Origin: Paludibacteraceae bacterium
GTDB lineage: Bacteria > Bacteroidota > Bacteroidia > Bacteroidales > Paludibacteraceae
NCBI GenBank assembly: GCA_017551675.1
Contig: JAFZLC010000001.1
Location: 112,175-176,174 of the forward strand
DNA length: 64,000 nt
Direction of reading: 5' to 3'
The notes under the pieces are model-generated. The model did not search any database, was not told the DNA's origin, and saw only the letters and a list, made by a program, of their open reading frames with translations. Shown one piece after another: positions 24,749-33,020 of the stretch (the stretch's first letter is position 1; the number at the start of each line of letters is the position of its first letter). Made by a program: the position numbers and the translations under genes.

Positions 24749-25999
24749 TTATTCTACAACGATAGGAAGTGACTCGAAATCAACTTTTGCATTTTCGTCA
24801 ATGGCTACTGTTCCCGCTTTCTTTATGACAACCTTGGTGTTTAAATGTCTCTTGGCAGTCTCTTTTGCGCAAGAAGAAACACAATAATCGTAGCATAAAC
24901 CAACGAGGTGCAGCTCCTTGATATCACCGATATTGGCAAGTACGTCAATACCATACTCTTCCACACCACAGTTGCATCCCTTGCTAAGGACTAGGCTGTC
25001 TATATCGATTGCTTGCAACTCTTTGTCAATCTCGGCGCCTGCCGTTCCTTGTACACAATGAGATGGCCATATTCCTCCGTTTGGCTTAAAAGAGCAGTGT
25101 GTGGTTGGATGCCAATCTTTCGTGTAGATGATTCCATCATAATGCTCCTTCTGAACAAGAGCCAATATGTTTTGTTTTGCCTTGTTCCACTTGTCCAATC
25201 CAACACCCATAGAGCCGTCGATGAAGTCTTTCTGTGCATCTACTATCGCTAACACTTTTTTATAAGGCATGAAACATGGAATGTTCAATAACTTTGACTT
25301 CCATCTCATGCCGTTGATTTTGGATTTTATCTTTTGTGCCACTTCTGGATTCACCTCTTCCTCTCTTCCTCTTGCCACTTTCTCCACCTCGGCATAGGTG
25401 AAACCTAGATTGTCTTCGTCAGATTTTCCACACATTCCGTCAGATGGAACCTTCTTTACCAAATCTTCTGGCAATCCCAGTTCGATACCTAACTGAACCA
25501 CATCACTGACGTACAGATTTGCCAATGGAGCAAAATCTCCTGCACCATCTCCCCACAATGTGAAATAACCCATTAATCTTTCAGAAAGATTACCATTGTT
25601 AGAAATACGGCAGTTGCCGATAATGGCTGCAACAGAGTACAATGTTGCCATTCTAAGTCGAGAAGGTGTGTTCGTCTTATATTGACTGGTCAACTCACCT
25701 TTCGTTTTTTCACTAATCTCTTCAGAAAGTGCTTTGTAGGCTCCATTGATATTGATCTCATAATTTTTTATTCCGAGAAATTCACATACTCTTCTTGAAT
25801 CTGCTATGTCGTTCTGAACGCCATTAGGCATCAATACACCTACAACGCGATCTTTACCGAGTGCTTCCACACATATAGCGGCAGATACAGTACTATCTTT
25901 TCCTCCACTGATACCGATTAATGCCTTCGTATTGGCATCTCCGTTTTGGGCGAAATAGTTTCTAACCCATGCAATAATTTCTTCTTTTATTCTTTTCAT
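24749..25999 (-). CDS. NAD synthetase-nicotinamidase fusion (NadE-PncA)
   Basis: This is one 416-residue protein with two complete enzymes. Residues 1 to about 243 are ammonia-dependent NAD synthetase, which makes NAD from nicotinate adenine dinucleotide: ATP-pyrophosphatase P loop ISGGKDS at 30-36, and PSDGMCGKSDEDNLGF around 185-200. Residues about 247-416 are nicotinamidase, which deaminates nicotinamide to nicotinate: Asp254 in IVDAQKDF, metal ligands in KDWHPTTH (Asp295, His297, His301), WPSHCVQGTAGAE, and nucleophile Cys373 in DYCV. There is almost no linker. pncB lies 39 bases upstream on the same strand, so nicotinamide is taken to nicotinate, then to NaMN, and NadE closes the route (the adenylyltransferase NadD is elsewhere). 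Separate nadE and pncA genes are the usual state. Confidence 0.93.
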   Translation of the reverse strand: MKRIKEEIIAWVRNYFAQNGDANTKALIGISGGKDSTVSAAICVEALGKDRVVGVLMPNGVQNDIADSRRVCEFLGIKNYEININGAYKALSEEISEKTKGELTSQYKTNTPSRLRMATLYSVAAIIGNCRISNNGNLSERLMGYFTLWGDGAGDFAPLANLYVSDVVQLGIELGLPEDLVKKVPSDGMCGKSDEDNLGFTYAEVEKVARGREEEVNPEVAQKIKSKINGMRWKSKLLNIPCFMPYKKVLAIVDAQKDFIDGSMGVGLDKWNKAKQNILALVQKEHYDGIIYTKDWHPTTHCSFKPNGGIWPSHCVQGTAGAEIDKELQAIDIDSLVLSKGCNCGVEEYGIDVLANIGDIKELHLVGLCYDYCVSSCAKETAKRHLNTKVVIKKAGTVAIDENAKVDFESLPIVVE

Positions 26000-26038
26000 A
26001 TTCTATATATTAAGTGGGTTCAATAATTTATTTTATAC

Positions 26039-27286
26039 TTACATTTCTGGATGAGTCATTCTCCAATTGATGGCACGTTGAAGATATTCAACGTAGTCTG
26101 GATTCTTACACATACCCTTACCTGGCGTGTCAGATATCTTGGCTACATCACCTCCATTGCACAATGTCGTTTTCATCACGATGTTTAATGGTGTGACGTC
26201 CGTGTCGTTGGCAATGTATGTTCCAATTCCAAATGCCACCTTGGCTCTTCCATCAAAATAACGTTTCAACTTTGTTGCCTTCTCAAAATTTAAACTATCA
26301 CTAAACAACAATGTCTTGGTGCACGGATCTATGCCTAAACGCTTGTAATGCTCAATCAACTTGTCTCCCCATTCGTATGGGTCGCCAGAATCATGACGCA
26401 CTCCACTAAATACTGTTGCAAACTCTTCGTCAAAATCACGAAGGAAACAATCAGTGGTGATGGCATCCGTCAAGGCGGTTCCGTTCTGTACCTTGTACTC
26501 GTTTACCCAAGCGCGAAGTGCATATAGATTAGAGTAGGCTGGGTTGACAGATCTGTTGCCCTGACCCACACACATAATCCACTCATGCGCCATCGTTCCT
26601 GTTGGCTTTAAATGATACTTCTTTGCAAGATATACATTACTTGTTCCGACAAAAATCGTTCGATTGTCCAACTTCGCCTCTGCTAACTGCTTTACTGCCA
26701 TCTCCTGACACTCGGCAGATAAACGTCTGCGTAGTCCAAATTCAGAAAATGCACCTAATTCATACTCACCATTCTTGAGCAGATTCACCTTCTCGTCCAA
26801 CTTGCGTATGAACTGCTGCTTCAAATCATCATAATTGTACGCATATTTGAAATATACCTCGTTGACAATTGCTAAGGTTGGTATCTCATACATACTCGTG
26901 TTCAACCATGATCCTTTCGCCTCTATGCTCAACCCACATGGTGCATCTGTTGTTATCTCGAAATCCTCATAACGTGGATGCCAGATTCGAAGAAAATCTA
27001 TGTAAGATCCCTTTATCCATCCTTTCTTTATGATATTTCCTTTCGAATCCTTTACGTCTCCAATACCATGAAGGTATTCCAACTCATCTTCATTAAATCT
27101 CAACTTGCAGTACTCCTTCAGTTGATATTTAATCTCTTCCACCATCTCGGACGTGAATTGTACATCCTTATTCCTACACTTGAATGTCCATGTTGTTTTA
27201 TACCCAGGAAACTGATGAAATATGGCTTGACCCATTGAAAACTTATATAGGTCAGTCTCTAATAATGATGTGATAATTGCATTCAT
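26039..27286 (-). CDS. pncB: Nicotinate phosphoribosyltransferase
   Basis: This 415-residue enzyme joins nicotinate and phosphoribosyl pyrophosphate to give NaMN, using ATP. Typical features are the N-terminal TDLYKFSMGQAIFHQFP, the central EFGLRRRLS, GTSNVYLAKKY, and SGVRHDSGDPYEWGDK with the His that becomes phosphorylated. Length is normal for the family. It is the first gene of a two-gene unit with the nadE-pncA fusion, 39 bases apart, and is preceded by a good Bacteroidota promoter. The genes cover the Preiss-Handler salvage route from both ends. Confidence 0.95.
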   Translation of the reverse strand: MNAIITSLLETDLYKFSMGQAIFHQFPGYKTTWTFKCRNKDVQFTSEMVEEIKYQLKEYCKLRFNEDELEYLHGIGDVKDSKGNIIKKGWIKGSYIDFLRIWHPRYEDFEITTDAPCGLSIEAKGSWLNTSMYEIPTLAIVNEVYFKYAYNYDDLKQQFIRKLDEKVNLLKNGEYELGAFSEFGLRRRLSAECQEMAVKQLAEAKLDNRTIFVGTSNVYLAKKYHLKPTGTMAHEWIMCVGQGNRSVNPAYSNLYALRAWVNEYKVQNGTALTDAITTDCFLRDFDEEFATVFSGVRHDSGDPYEWGDKLIEHYKRLGIDPCTKTLLFSDSLNFEKATKLKRYFDGRAKVAFGIGTYIANDTDVTPLNIVMKTTLCNGGDVAKISDTPGKGMCKNPDYVEYLQRAINWRMTHPEM

Positions 27287-27326
27287 GATAACACCTATTT
27301 TAAATTGTTGTTTTATTTATTTGTGT

Positions 27327-27357
27327 CAAAAATACACAAATTATTCAATATTCCAAA
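27327..27357 (-). promoter_or_regulatory. Promoter of pncB/nadE-pncA
   Basis: On the minus strand TTTG (27357-27354) and TATTTTTG (27334-27327) are 19 bases apart, an exact match to the Bacteroidota consensus TTTG-N19-21-TAnnTTTG. The start codon is 41 bases downstream. Confidence 0.75.
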
Positions 27358-27448
27358 ATAAAATGAAAAATATTTTCGAAAAATTGAATTTTATACCGCT
27401 CACTTTAAGTAAATAAATCCCCTAATATGTGTATTTATGGTGTGTATA

Positions 27449-27481
27449 AAAAAACGTCCACACAATGGTATGGACGTTTTT
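27449..27481 (-). terminator. Terminator of the his operon
   Basis: AAAAACGTCCA and TGGACGTTTTT form an 11-bp stem with a 10-nt loop; on the minus strand a long T run follows. It lies seven bases after the hisC stop and also separates the operon from the pncB promoter. Confidence 0.85.
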
Positions 27482-27487
27482 ATATGA

Positions 27488-28519
27488 CTATAGTTTCTTT
27501 AATTCATTGAGTAGAGTCTCGTTCTCCTCAGGTGTTCCGATGGTGATACGTAGACAATTGCTACAAAGCACGACGGTGTTGCGGTTTCGAACGATGATGC
27601 CTTTCGACACTAGATGGTTGTATGTTTTGTTGGCATCGGCTACTTTAACAAGGACAAAGTTGGCATCAGTTGGATAGATTTTCTCTGTGATCTTCAGTTT
27701 CTGAAGTTCCTTTGTCATCTTCTCTCTCTCTTCCAATAAGGTTTTCACCCAAAGGTCCACTTCCGATTTATTTGAAAGAATGCCCAAGGCCTCTTTCTGA
27801 GTCAGGATGTTGATGTTGTATGGATATTTAACCTTATTGAATAGGGCGATGATAGATTCGGATGCGAATGCCATTCCCATACGAATACCAGCGCTAGCCC
27901 ATGCTTTAGAAAGCGTTTGTAGCACAATCAGATTAGGATAGTTCTTTAATTTCTTGCTCCAACTAGGTTGAGAGGAGAAATCGATGTAAGCCTCGTCAAT
28001 TACTACAATACCGCTGAATTGAGTGAGAAGGGTCTCTATCTCTTTGCTGTTCAATGTGTTTCCTGTTGGATTGTTGGGCGAGCAGAGCCAGATGACTCTT
28101 GTTTTCTCGTCCGCTTTCTCCAATAGTTCCTTGGCGGTGAAGTCGAAATTGTCATTTAGGTTGACGCTTCGATACTCTACATTGTTGATGTTGGCACATA
28201 CTCCATACATTCCGTAAGTAGGAGCTATGGCAACTACGTTATCTTCTTTCGGCTCGCAAAAGATTCTGTAAACGAGATCAATCGCTTCGTCGCTTCCATT
28301 ACCCAAGAAGATGTTTTTTACACTGACACCTTTTACCTTCTTGATGGCTTCCTTCACCTTCAGTTGAAGTGGGTCGGGGTAGCGGTTGAAGGGATTGTTG
28401 TACGGATTCTCGTTGGCATCCAAATAGACGGAAGCTTCTCCTTTAAACTCGTCGCGTGCGCATGAGTAGGGTTTTAGTTTCCATATATTCGGACGTATCG
28501 TTTTCATTAAATCGAACAT
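27488..28519 (-). CDS. hisC: Histidinol-phosphate aminotransferase
   Basis: This 343-residue PLP enzyme converts imidazole-acetol phosphate to histidinol phosphate. It shows [47 protein letters not shown] and the PLP-lysine motif [14 protein letters not shown], and ends with the substrate-binding [10 protein letters not shown]. It is the last gene of hisGDC; hisB, which often comes next in this phylum, is not here because a terminator follows directly. Confidence 0.95.
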   Translation of the reverse strand: MFDLMKTIRPNIWKLKPYSCARDEFKGEASVYLDANENPYNNPFNRYPDPLQLKVKEAIKKVKGVSVKNIFLGNGSDEAIDLVYRIFCEPKEDNVVAIAPTYGMYGVCANINNVEYRSVNLNDNFDFTAKELLEKADEKTRVIWLCSPNNPTGNTLNSKEIETLLTQFSGIVVIDEAYIDFSSQPSWSKKLKNYPNLIVLQTLSKAWASAGIRMGMAFASESIIALFNKVKYPYNINILTQKEALGILSNKSEVDLWVKTLLEEREKMTKELQKLKITEKIYPTDANFVLVKVADANKTYNHLVSKGIIVRNRNTVVLCSNCLRITIGTPEENETLLNELKKL

Positions 28520-28541
28520 AGGCGTATGATTTTAAGGTGGG

Positions 28542-29816
28542 TTATTTTCTTCGTAGAATCACTGCATTTTGGTGAGCGAACAATTGTTCGTTGCTTGCCA
28601 TGATTTCGATGGCGTCGCCAATACGCTCCAATCCTTCCTTGGTAATCTCTTGATAGGTGATCTTTTTACGGAAGCTATCAAGGTTGACGCCGCTGTAGGC
28701 TTTGGCGTATCCATTGGTTGGTAGCGTGTGGTTGGTACCAGAGGCATAATCACCAGCGCTTTCAGGAGTGTAATGACCTAAGAAGATGGAACCCGCATTG
28801 TCTATTTGCTCGGCAATCTCTCGGTAACCATTGGCAGAGATAATCAAATGCTCGGGAGCGTATGAGTTGCTAATGCGGACAGCCTCTTGCATATCTTTCA
28901 CGATGAATATCTTGCTGTTGGCAATAGACTTCTCAGCAATCTCTTTCCTTGGTAATTTCGCCAACTGACTCTCTACTTCCTTCATCACCTTGTCGGCAAA
29001 AGATTCGCTTGTAGTGACCAGTATGGCCTGACTATCCACACCATGCTCAGCTTGAGATAACAAGTCGGATGCTACAAACACCGGATTGGCACTTTCATCT
29101 GCCAATACCTCCACCTCTGATGGACCTGCAGGCATGTCGATGGCCACGTCTTTCAGACTTACCATCTGTTTGGCAGCTGTTACATATTGATTACCAGGAC
29201 CGAAGATTTTATACACTTTCGGTACACTTTCCGTACCATAAGCCATGGATGCGATAGCTTGAACGCCACCAATCTTGAATATCTTGTTTACACCAGCAGT
29301 CTTAGCTGCGAATAAAACGGCAGGATGAACCTTCCCCTCTTTGTTAGGTGGGGTGCAAAGAACAATCTCCTTACAACCTGCAATCTGTGCAGGAATGGCC
29401 AACATCAAAACAGTGGAGAAGAGAGGTGCAGTACCTCCAGGAATATACAATCCCACTTTCTCGATGGCTTTTGCCTTTTGCCAGCAGGTGACACCCGGCA
29501 TCGTCTCCACGCATGGAAGTTCCTGCGCTTGAGCCTTGTGAAACTTCTGGATGTTATCTTTCGCTAATAAAATAGCCTTTTTCAAATCTTCCGACACGAT
29601 GGACTCTGCCTCCAAAATTTCGTCTTGAGAGACGATCAAGGAAGATAACGTCACCTTGTCGAATTTCTCCTCGTAAGCCTTTACAGCCTCGTCGCCTTTT
29701 GTCTTGACATCATTCAACACAGTGCGTACTGTGTCGAAGAGGGTGGCGTTGTCAAATGTTGGACGAGCCAATAGTTGAGCCCATTCAGAGGAGGATGGAT
29801 ATTTATATATTTTCAT
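28542..29816 (-). CDS. hisD: Histidinol dehydrogenase
   Basis: This 424-residue zinc enzyme oxidises histidinol to histidine in two NAD-dependent steps. Signatures include YIPGGTAPLFSTVLMLAIPA, the family pattern DMPAGPSEV, and AEHGVDSQAIL and HTLPTNGYA with the Zn and catalytic residues (Glu/His in the C-terminal half). Length is normal. It lies between hisG (14 bases away) and hisC (22 bases away). Confidence 0.96.
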   Translation of the reverse strand: MKIYKYPSSSEWAQLLARPTFDNATLFDTVRTVLNDVKTKGDEAVKAYEEKFDKVTLSSLIVSQDEILEAESIVSEDLKKAILLAKDNIQKFHKAQAQELPCVETMPGVTCWQKAKAIEKVGLYIPGGTAPLFSTVLMLAIPAQIAGCKEIVLCTPPNKEGKVHPAVLFAAKTAGVNKIFKIGGVQAIASMAYGTESVPKVYKIFGPGNQYVTAAKQMVSLKDVAIDMPAGPSEVEVLADESANPVFVASDLLSQAEHGVDSQAILVTTSESFADKVMKEVESQLAKLPRKEIAEKSIANSKIFIVKDMQEAVRISNSYAPEHLIISANGYREIAEQIDNAGSIFLGHYTPESAGDYASGTNHTLPTNGYAKAYSGVNLDSFRKKITYQEITKEGLERIGDAIEIMASNEQLFAHQNAVILRRK

Positions 29817-29830
29817 AATCAGTTCGTATG

Positions 29831-30682
29831 TTATAGAATCATTTTTTCAATTGGAATGACCAAAATGCCTTCAGCACCAAGAGCTTTCAACTGGCTGATG
29901 ATGTCCCAGAATGTTTTCTCTGCAATCACAGAGTGAAGAGATGACCAACCCTCTTTTATCAAAGGCGTTACGGTTGGAGCCTTCATGCCAGGAAGGATTT
30001 TGCAAACCTCTGCAATCTTGCTGTTCGGAATGTTTAGAATGATGTATTTCTTACCCTCAGCGTTTTTGTAGGAGTCGAAGCGGAACAAAAGTTCGTTGAG
30101 GATCTCTTTCTTCTCCTGACTTAAATTAGGGTTTCCAATTAAAATAGCTTCAGATTTCAAAACAACCTCTACCTCTTTCAGATTGTTGCTGACAAGGGTG
30201 CTACCAGAGCTGACGATGTCGAAGATGCAATCAGCCAAACCGATACCAGGGGCAATCTCAACTGAACCAGTGATCACATGTATTTCAGCCTTGATATTGT
30301 TTTTGTCTAAGAAATCTTGGAGAATTTTAGGGTAGGAGGTAGCAATTTTCTTTCCGTTAAACCACTCTAATCCTTTGTAATCTTCAGCCTTAGGAATAGC
30401 TAAGGAAAGACGACATTTGCTGAAGTCAAGACGTTTGATAAGGTCTGCTTTTTCTCCTCTTTCCACGTATTCGTTCTCTCCGACAATACCCACGTCGGCG
30501 ATGCCACTTGCAACGGCCTGCGGAATATCATCATCTCTTAAATATAAAATCTCAACAGGGAAATTGGATGATGGAACCAACAACGTTCTTTTTCCAGAAC
30601 TAATCTTGATGCTAGACTCTTCTAACATTGTCATTGTCTCTTCGAACAAACGACCTTTTGCTTGAACTGCAATACGTAACAT
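29831..30682 (-). CDS. hisG: ATP phosphoribosyltransferase, long form
   Basis: This 283-residue enzyme carries out the first step of histidine synthesis, joining ATP and PRPP. It has the catalytic part (LRIAVQAKGRL, DVGIVGENEY, and the PRPP loop in IFDIVSSGSTL) and a C-terminal regulatory domain (about 205-283, with a PTVTPL segment). This makes it the long HisG form, which is inhibited by histidine and needs no HisZ. It is preceded by the leader peptide and attenuator, so it is controlled by both feedback and attenuation. Confidence 0.96.
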   Translation of the reverse strand: MLRIAVQAKGRLFEETMTMLEESSIKISSGKRTLLVPSSNFPVEILYLRDDDIPQAVASGIADVGIVGENEYVERGEKADLIKRLDFSKCRLSLAIPKAEDYKGLEWFNGKKIATSYPKILQDFLDKNNIKAEIHVITGSVEIAPGIGLADCIFDIVSSGSTLVSNNLKEVEVVLKSEAILIGNPNLSQEKKEILNELLFRFDSYKNAEGKKYIILNIPNSKIAEVCKILPGMKAPTVTPLIKEGWSSLHSVIAEKTFWDIISQLKALGAEGILVIPIEKMIL

Positions 30683-30723
30683 ACTATTTATTCTTTATTA
30701 TTATTGTTATATTTTTCGCTATA

Positions 30724-30756
30724 AATAAAAAGGCTCACCGTTTTTCGGCAAGCCTT
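30724..30756 (-). terminator. Attenuator terminator of the his operon
   Basis: In the minus-strand RNA AAGGCUUGCCG pairs with CGGUGAGCCUU (11 bp, two G-U pairs) around an A5 loop, followed by UUUUUAUUUAU. It lies between the His leader peptide and hisG. Its 3' arm (30733-30740) is repeated exactly at 30779-30786, just after the leader stop. That upstream copy can pair with the terminator's 5' arm instead, forming the antiterminator. Confidence 0.9.
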
Positions 30757-30789
30757 ATATTATATCGCACACACAACCGCTCACCGAAA

Positions 30790-30837
30790 TTATCGTTGAT
30801 AATGATGATGGTTATGATGATGCTTCATGTTAAACAT
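30790..30837 (-). CDS. hisL: His operon leader peptide
   Basis: A 15-codon frame reads MFNMKHHHNHHHYQR, with six His codons in seven positions (30802-30822), and ends four bases before the first copy of the antiterminator sequence. A ribosome that finishes at the stop would cover that copy and allow the terminator. A ribosome stalled at His codons would leave it free and allow hisGDC transcription. The inner ATG (30828) is an alternative start. This is the classical amino-acid attenuation layout. Confidence 0.92.
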   Translation of the reverse strand: MFNMKHHHNHHHYQR

Positions 30838-30860
30838 ATTCTCTTCAAATTTTAACTCTG

Positions 30861-30868
30861 CAAAGTTA
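30861..30868 (-). promoter_or_regulatory. -7 box of the his operon
   Basis: TAACTTTG on the minus strand matches TAnnTTTG and lies 23 bases upstream of the leader start. No clear TTTG box is seen at the usual distance. Confidence 0.55.
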
Positions 30869-30995
30869 TAAAAAAAATTTAATCTGTTAATATTCTGCTT
30901 GATTTATTTTTATGTGCCATATAAATATAGGTGATGAAAGAGAATCTTTTTTTAGAAGAGTAGTATGAGATGTGTTATGCATGAAAAAGTTTTGT

Positions 30996-31003
30996 TATCT
31001 TTG
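30996..31003 (+). promoter_or_regulatory. -7 box of the coaX operon
   Basis: TATCTTTG followed by C matches the Bacteroidota -7 box and lies 31 bases upstream of coaX. It would drive the coaX to ppiD-like cluster; the TTTG element is not clear. Confidence 0.55.
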
Positions 31004-31034
31004 CGTCGAATTTGAAAGTTCATGAATTTCAGAA

Positions 31035-31754
31035 ATGAATTTAGTAATAGATCAAGGGAATTCCTCTGCGAAGGTTGCGTTGTTTGAGAAAGATGAGATG
31101 ATATTCTTTCAGAAATACAACCAATTTTCCAAAAAAGAGGCAGAAGAATTAAAACGGACATACAATTTTCAGCAAGCGATACGTTCTTCCGTTATAGGAG
31201 AGGATGTGGATTTGACGGAGTATATGAATCGTTTGGTAGATAGGTATGTCAACTTGACCAATGATACGCCAATACCAATAGGTAATTTGTATAAAACGCC
31301 ACAAACATTGGGGAGAGATCGAATTGCCGTGTGTGTGGGTGCCAATTATTTGCAACCAGGTCGTAATTTGTTGGTGATTGATGCGGGGACGGCCATCACA
31401 TACGATATAGTCAACGCGCAGAATCAGTATGTGGGAGGGAATATCTCGTTGGGGATAGAGATGAGGCGAAAAGCGTTGCATGCATTCACGGCCAAATTGC
31501 CGTTGGTGGATGTTCCGGATGATGTCAATTTAATTGGAACGACGACAGAAGAGGCGTTGACTGCTGGGATTATCAATGGGATAACGGGAGAAATGAACTA
31601 TTATATTGATGAATTTTCGAAATTTTATCCCCAACTTTTAGTCTTTTTAACAGGAGGAAGCACAAAATGTTTTGAAAGACGAATAAAAAGTGGCATATTT
31701 GCAGTGCCAAATTTGGTACAAATTGGATTAAATAGAATTCTTAATTTCAGATGA
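31035..31754 (+). CDS. coaX: Type III pantothenate kinase
   Basis: This 239-residue enzyme phosphorylates pantothenate in the first step of coenzyme A synthesis. It shows the ASKHA-fold phosphate-binding motif IDQGNSSAKVALF at the N-terminus, the PHOSPHATE-2 motif VIDAGTAITYD, the substrate region GRDRIAVCVGANY and GGNISLGIEMR, and ends with FLTGGSTKCF (adenosine motif). It differs from CoaA/PanK II by fold. Its stop overlaps the next start in ATGA. Confidence 0.95.
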   Translation: MNLVIDQGNSSAKVALFEKDEMIFFQKYNQFSKKEAEELKRTYNFQQAIRSSVIGEDVDLTEYMNRLVDRYVNLTNDTPIPIGNLYKTPQTLGRDRIAVCVGANYLQPGRNLLVIDAGTAITYDIVNAQNQYVGGNISLGIEMRRKALHAFTAKLPLVDVPDDVNLIGTTTEEALTAGIINGITGEMNYYIDEFSKFYPQLLVFLTGGSTKCFERRIKSGIFAVPNLVQIGLNRILNFR

Positions 31755-32998
31755 TAAGGAAATATACATTATTGATGATGATGCTACTCTGTGGCGTAAG
31801 TGGTTTGTGGGCGCAACATAACACGAGTTCCCCATATACACGTTATGGCTACGGAAATGTGTTGGATGGAGGCTTTGGACAAACCAGAGCGATGGGAGGA
31901 GTATCGTATGGATTGAGGGATAAGGGTATAATAAACCCGAACAACCCTGCCTCATACAGTGCGATAGATTCGTTGACGTTCCGCATGGAAGCAGGAGTGA
32001 GTTTCCAACTCTCTCGTTTCGATGGCGTGAATGAGAAAAAAACGGAGAAAGATGGGAATTTAGAGTTCTTAGCTTTTCATTTCCCTATCAAAAATTGGGT
32101 GGCGTTTAGTTGCGGACTTATGCCTTATTCAATTGTGGGATATGAATATGAACAGACACAGAAAACATCTTCGACTATTACGAAAGGATATTTGTCCAAC
32201 ACATATAGATACGAAGGTGCAGGCGGAATCACTCAGTTGTATGCAGGATTGGCGTTTCGTCCAATAAAGTATGTGTCGTTGGGAGGAAATTTCCAATTCA
32301 ATTTTGGAAGAATCAGTCATTACAGTACATCGTCATTTGATGAAGTTGGAATGTATAAGACGAGTATAGAGAGAAAAATTCAGGTAAAAGATATCACAGG
32401 TAATTTTGGCTTGCAGGTGGAAGTTCCGATTAAGGAAAAACATTCATTATCAGTGGGTAGTGTATTCCAAATGAAGTCAAAAATGAGTACAGATGCAACG
32501 CAAACAGTTATTACATCGGATACGATGGTGTTGGATTTTGATAATAATTTTGACACACCGATGTATTTTGGCGCAGGATTTGTATATACTTATTTAGAAG
32601 AGTTCATGTTCGGTTTTGATTATAAGAAAGAGGCGTGGTCGGACGTTAGGTTTTTTGGAGAGAAGCTTTTTGAAGATCGCAGTAAAATGAGTTTCGGAGC
32701 ACAGTATCTCCCAGACAAAAATGGAAGAGCCTATTTCCAAAGAGTTGCTTATCGTTTAGGCGCGTCAGTTTCATCATCTTATTATAAGGTGAATGGAGAA
32801 CAGTTGAAATTTTTCTCATTATCGACAGGATGGGGATTCCCTTTGAAGAAAGGATTAAATCCAACAGTGATGAATCTCACATTCGAGTATGGTCATAATG
32901 GTGAAGTAAGGGATAATCAACTCCGGGAACAGTACTTTAAATTCACCTTGAATGCGACAGTCAATGAGAGGTGGTTCGTGAAGAGAAAATTGAATTAA
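31751..32998 (+). CDS. FadL/OmpP1-like outer-membrane protein
   Basis: This is a 415-residue beta-barrel protein with a signal peptide (MIRKYTLLMMMLLCGVSGLW, cleavage at AQ). The mature N-terminus (SPYTRYGYGNVLDGGFGQTR, then AMGGVSYGLRDKGIINPNNP) has the RAMGG...NPAS pattern of FadL-like transporters. Alternating amphipathic strands follow to the end (VNERWFVKRKLN). It probably lies in the outer membrane; the substrate is unknown. It is translationally coupled to coaX. Confidence 0.8.
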   Translation: MIRKYTLLMMMLLCGVSGLWAQHNTSSPYTRYGYGNVLDGGFGQTRAMGGVSYGLRDKGIINPNNPASYSAIDSLTFRMEAGVSFQLSRFDGVNEKKTEKDGNLEFLAFHFPIKNWVAFSCGLMPYSIVGYEYEQTQKTSSTITKGYLSNTYRYEGAGGITQLYAGLAFRPIKYVSLGGNFQFNFGRISHYSTSSFDEVGMYKTSIERKIQVKDITGNFGLQVEVPIKEKHSLSVGSVFQMKSKMSTDATQTVITSDTMVLDFDNNFDTPMYFGAGFVYTYLEEFMFGFDYKKEAWSDVRFFGEKLFEDRSKMSFGAQYLPDKNGRAYFQRVAYRLGASVSSSYYKVNGEQLKFFSLSTGWGFPLKKGLNPTVMNLTFEYGHNGEVRDNQLREQYFKFTLNATVNERWFVKRKLN

Positions 32999-33020
32999 TA
33001 ACATTAAAAAACTAGTAGAA

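Noticed and set aside
30628..30855. Plus-strand open frame with a methionine-rich end over the his leader
   Set aside because: The Met run is the antisense of the His codons of the leader peptide; the real signal is on the minus strand.
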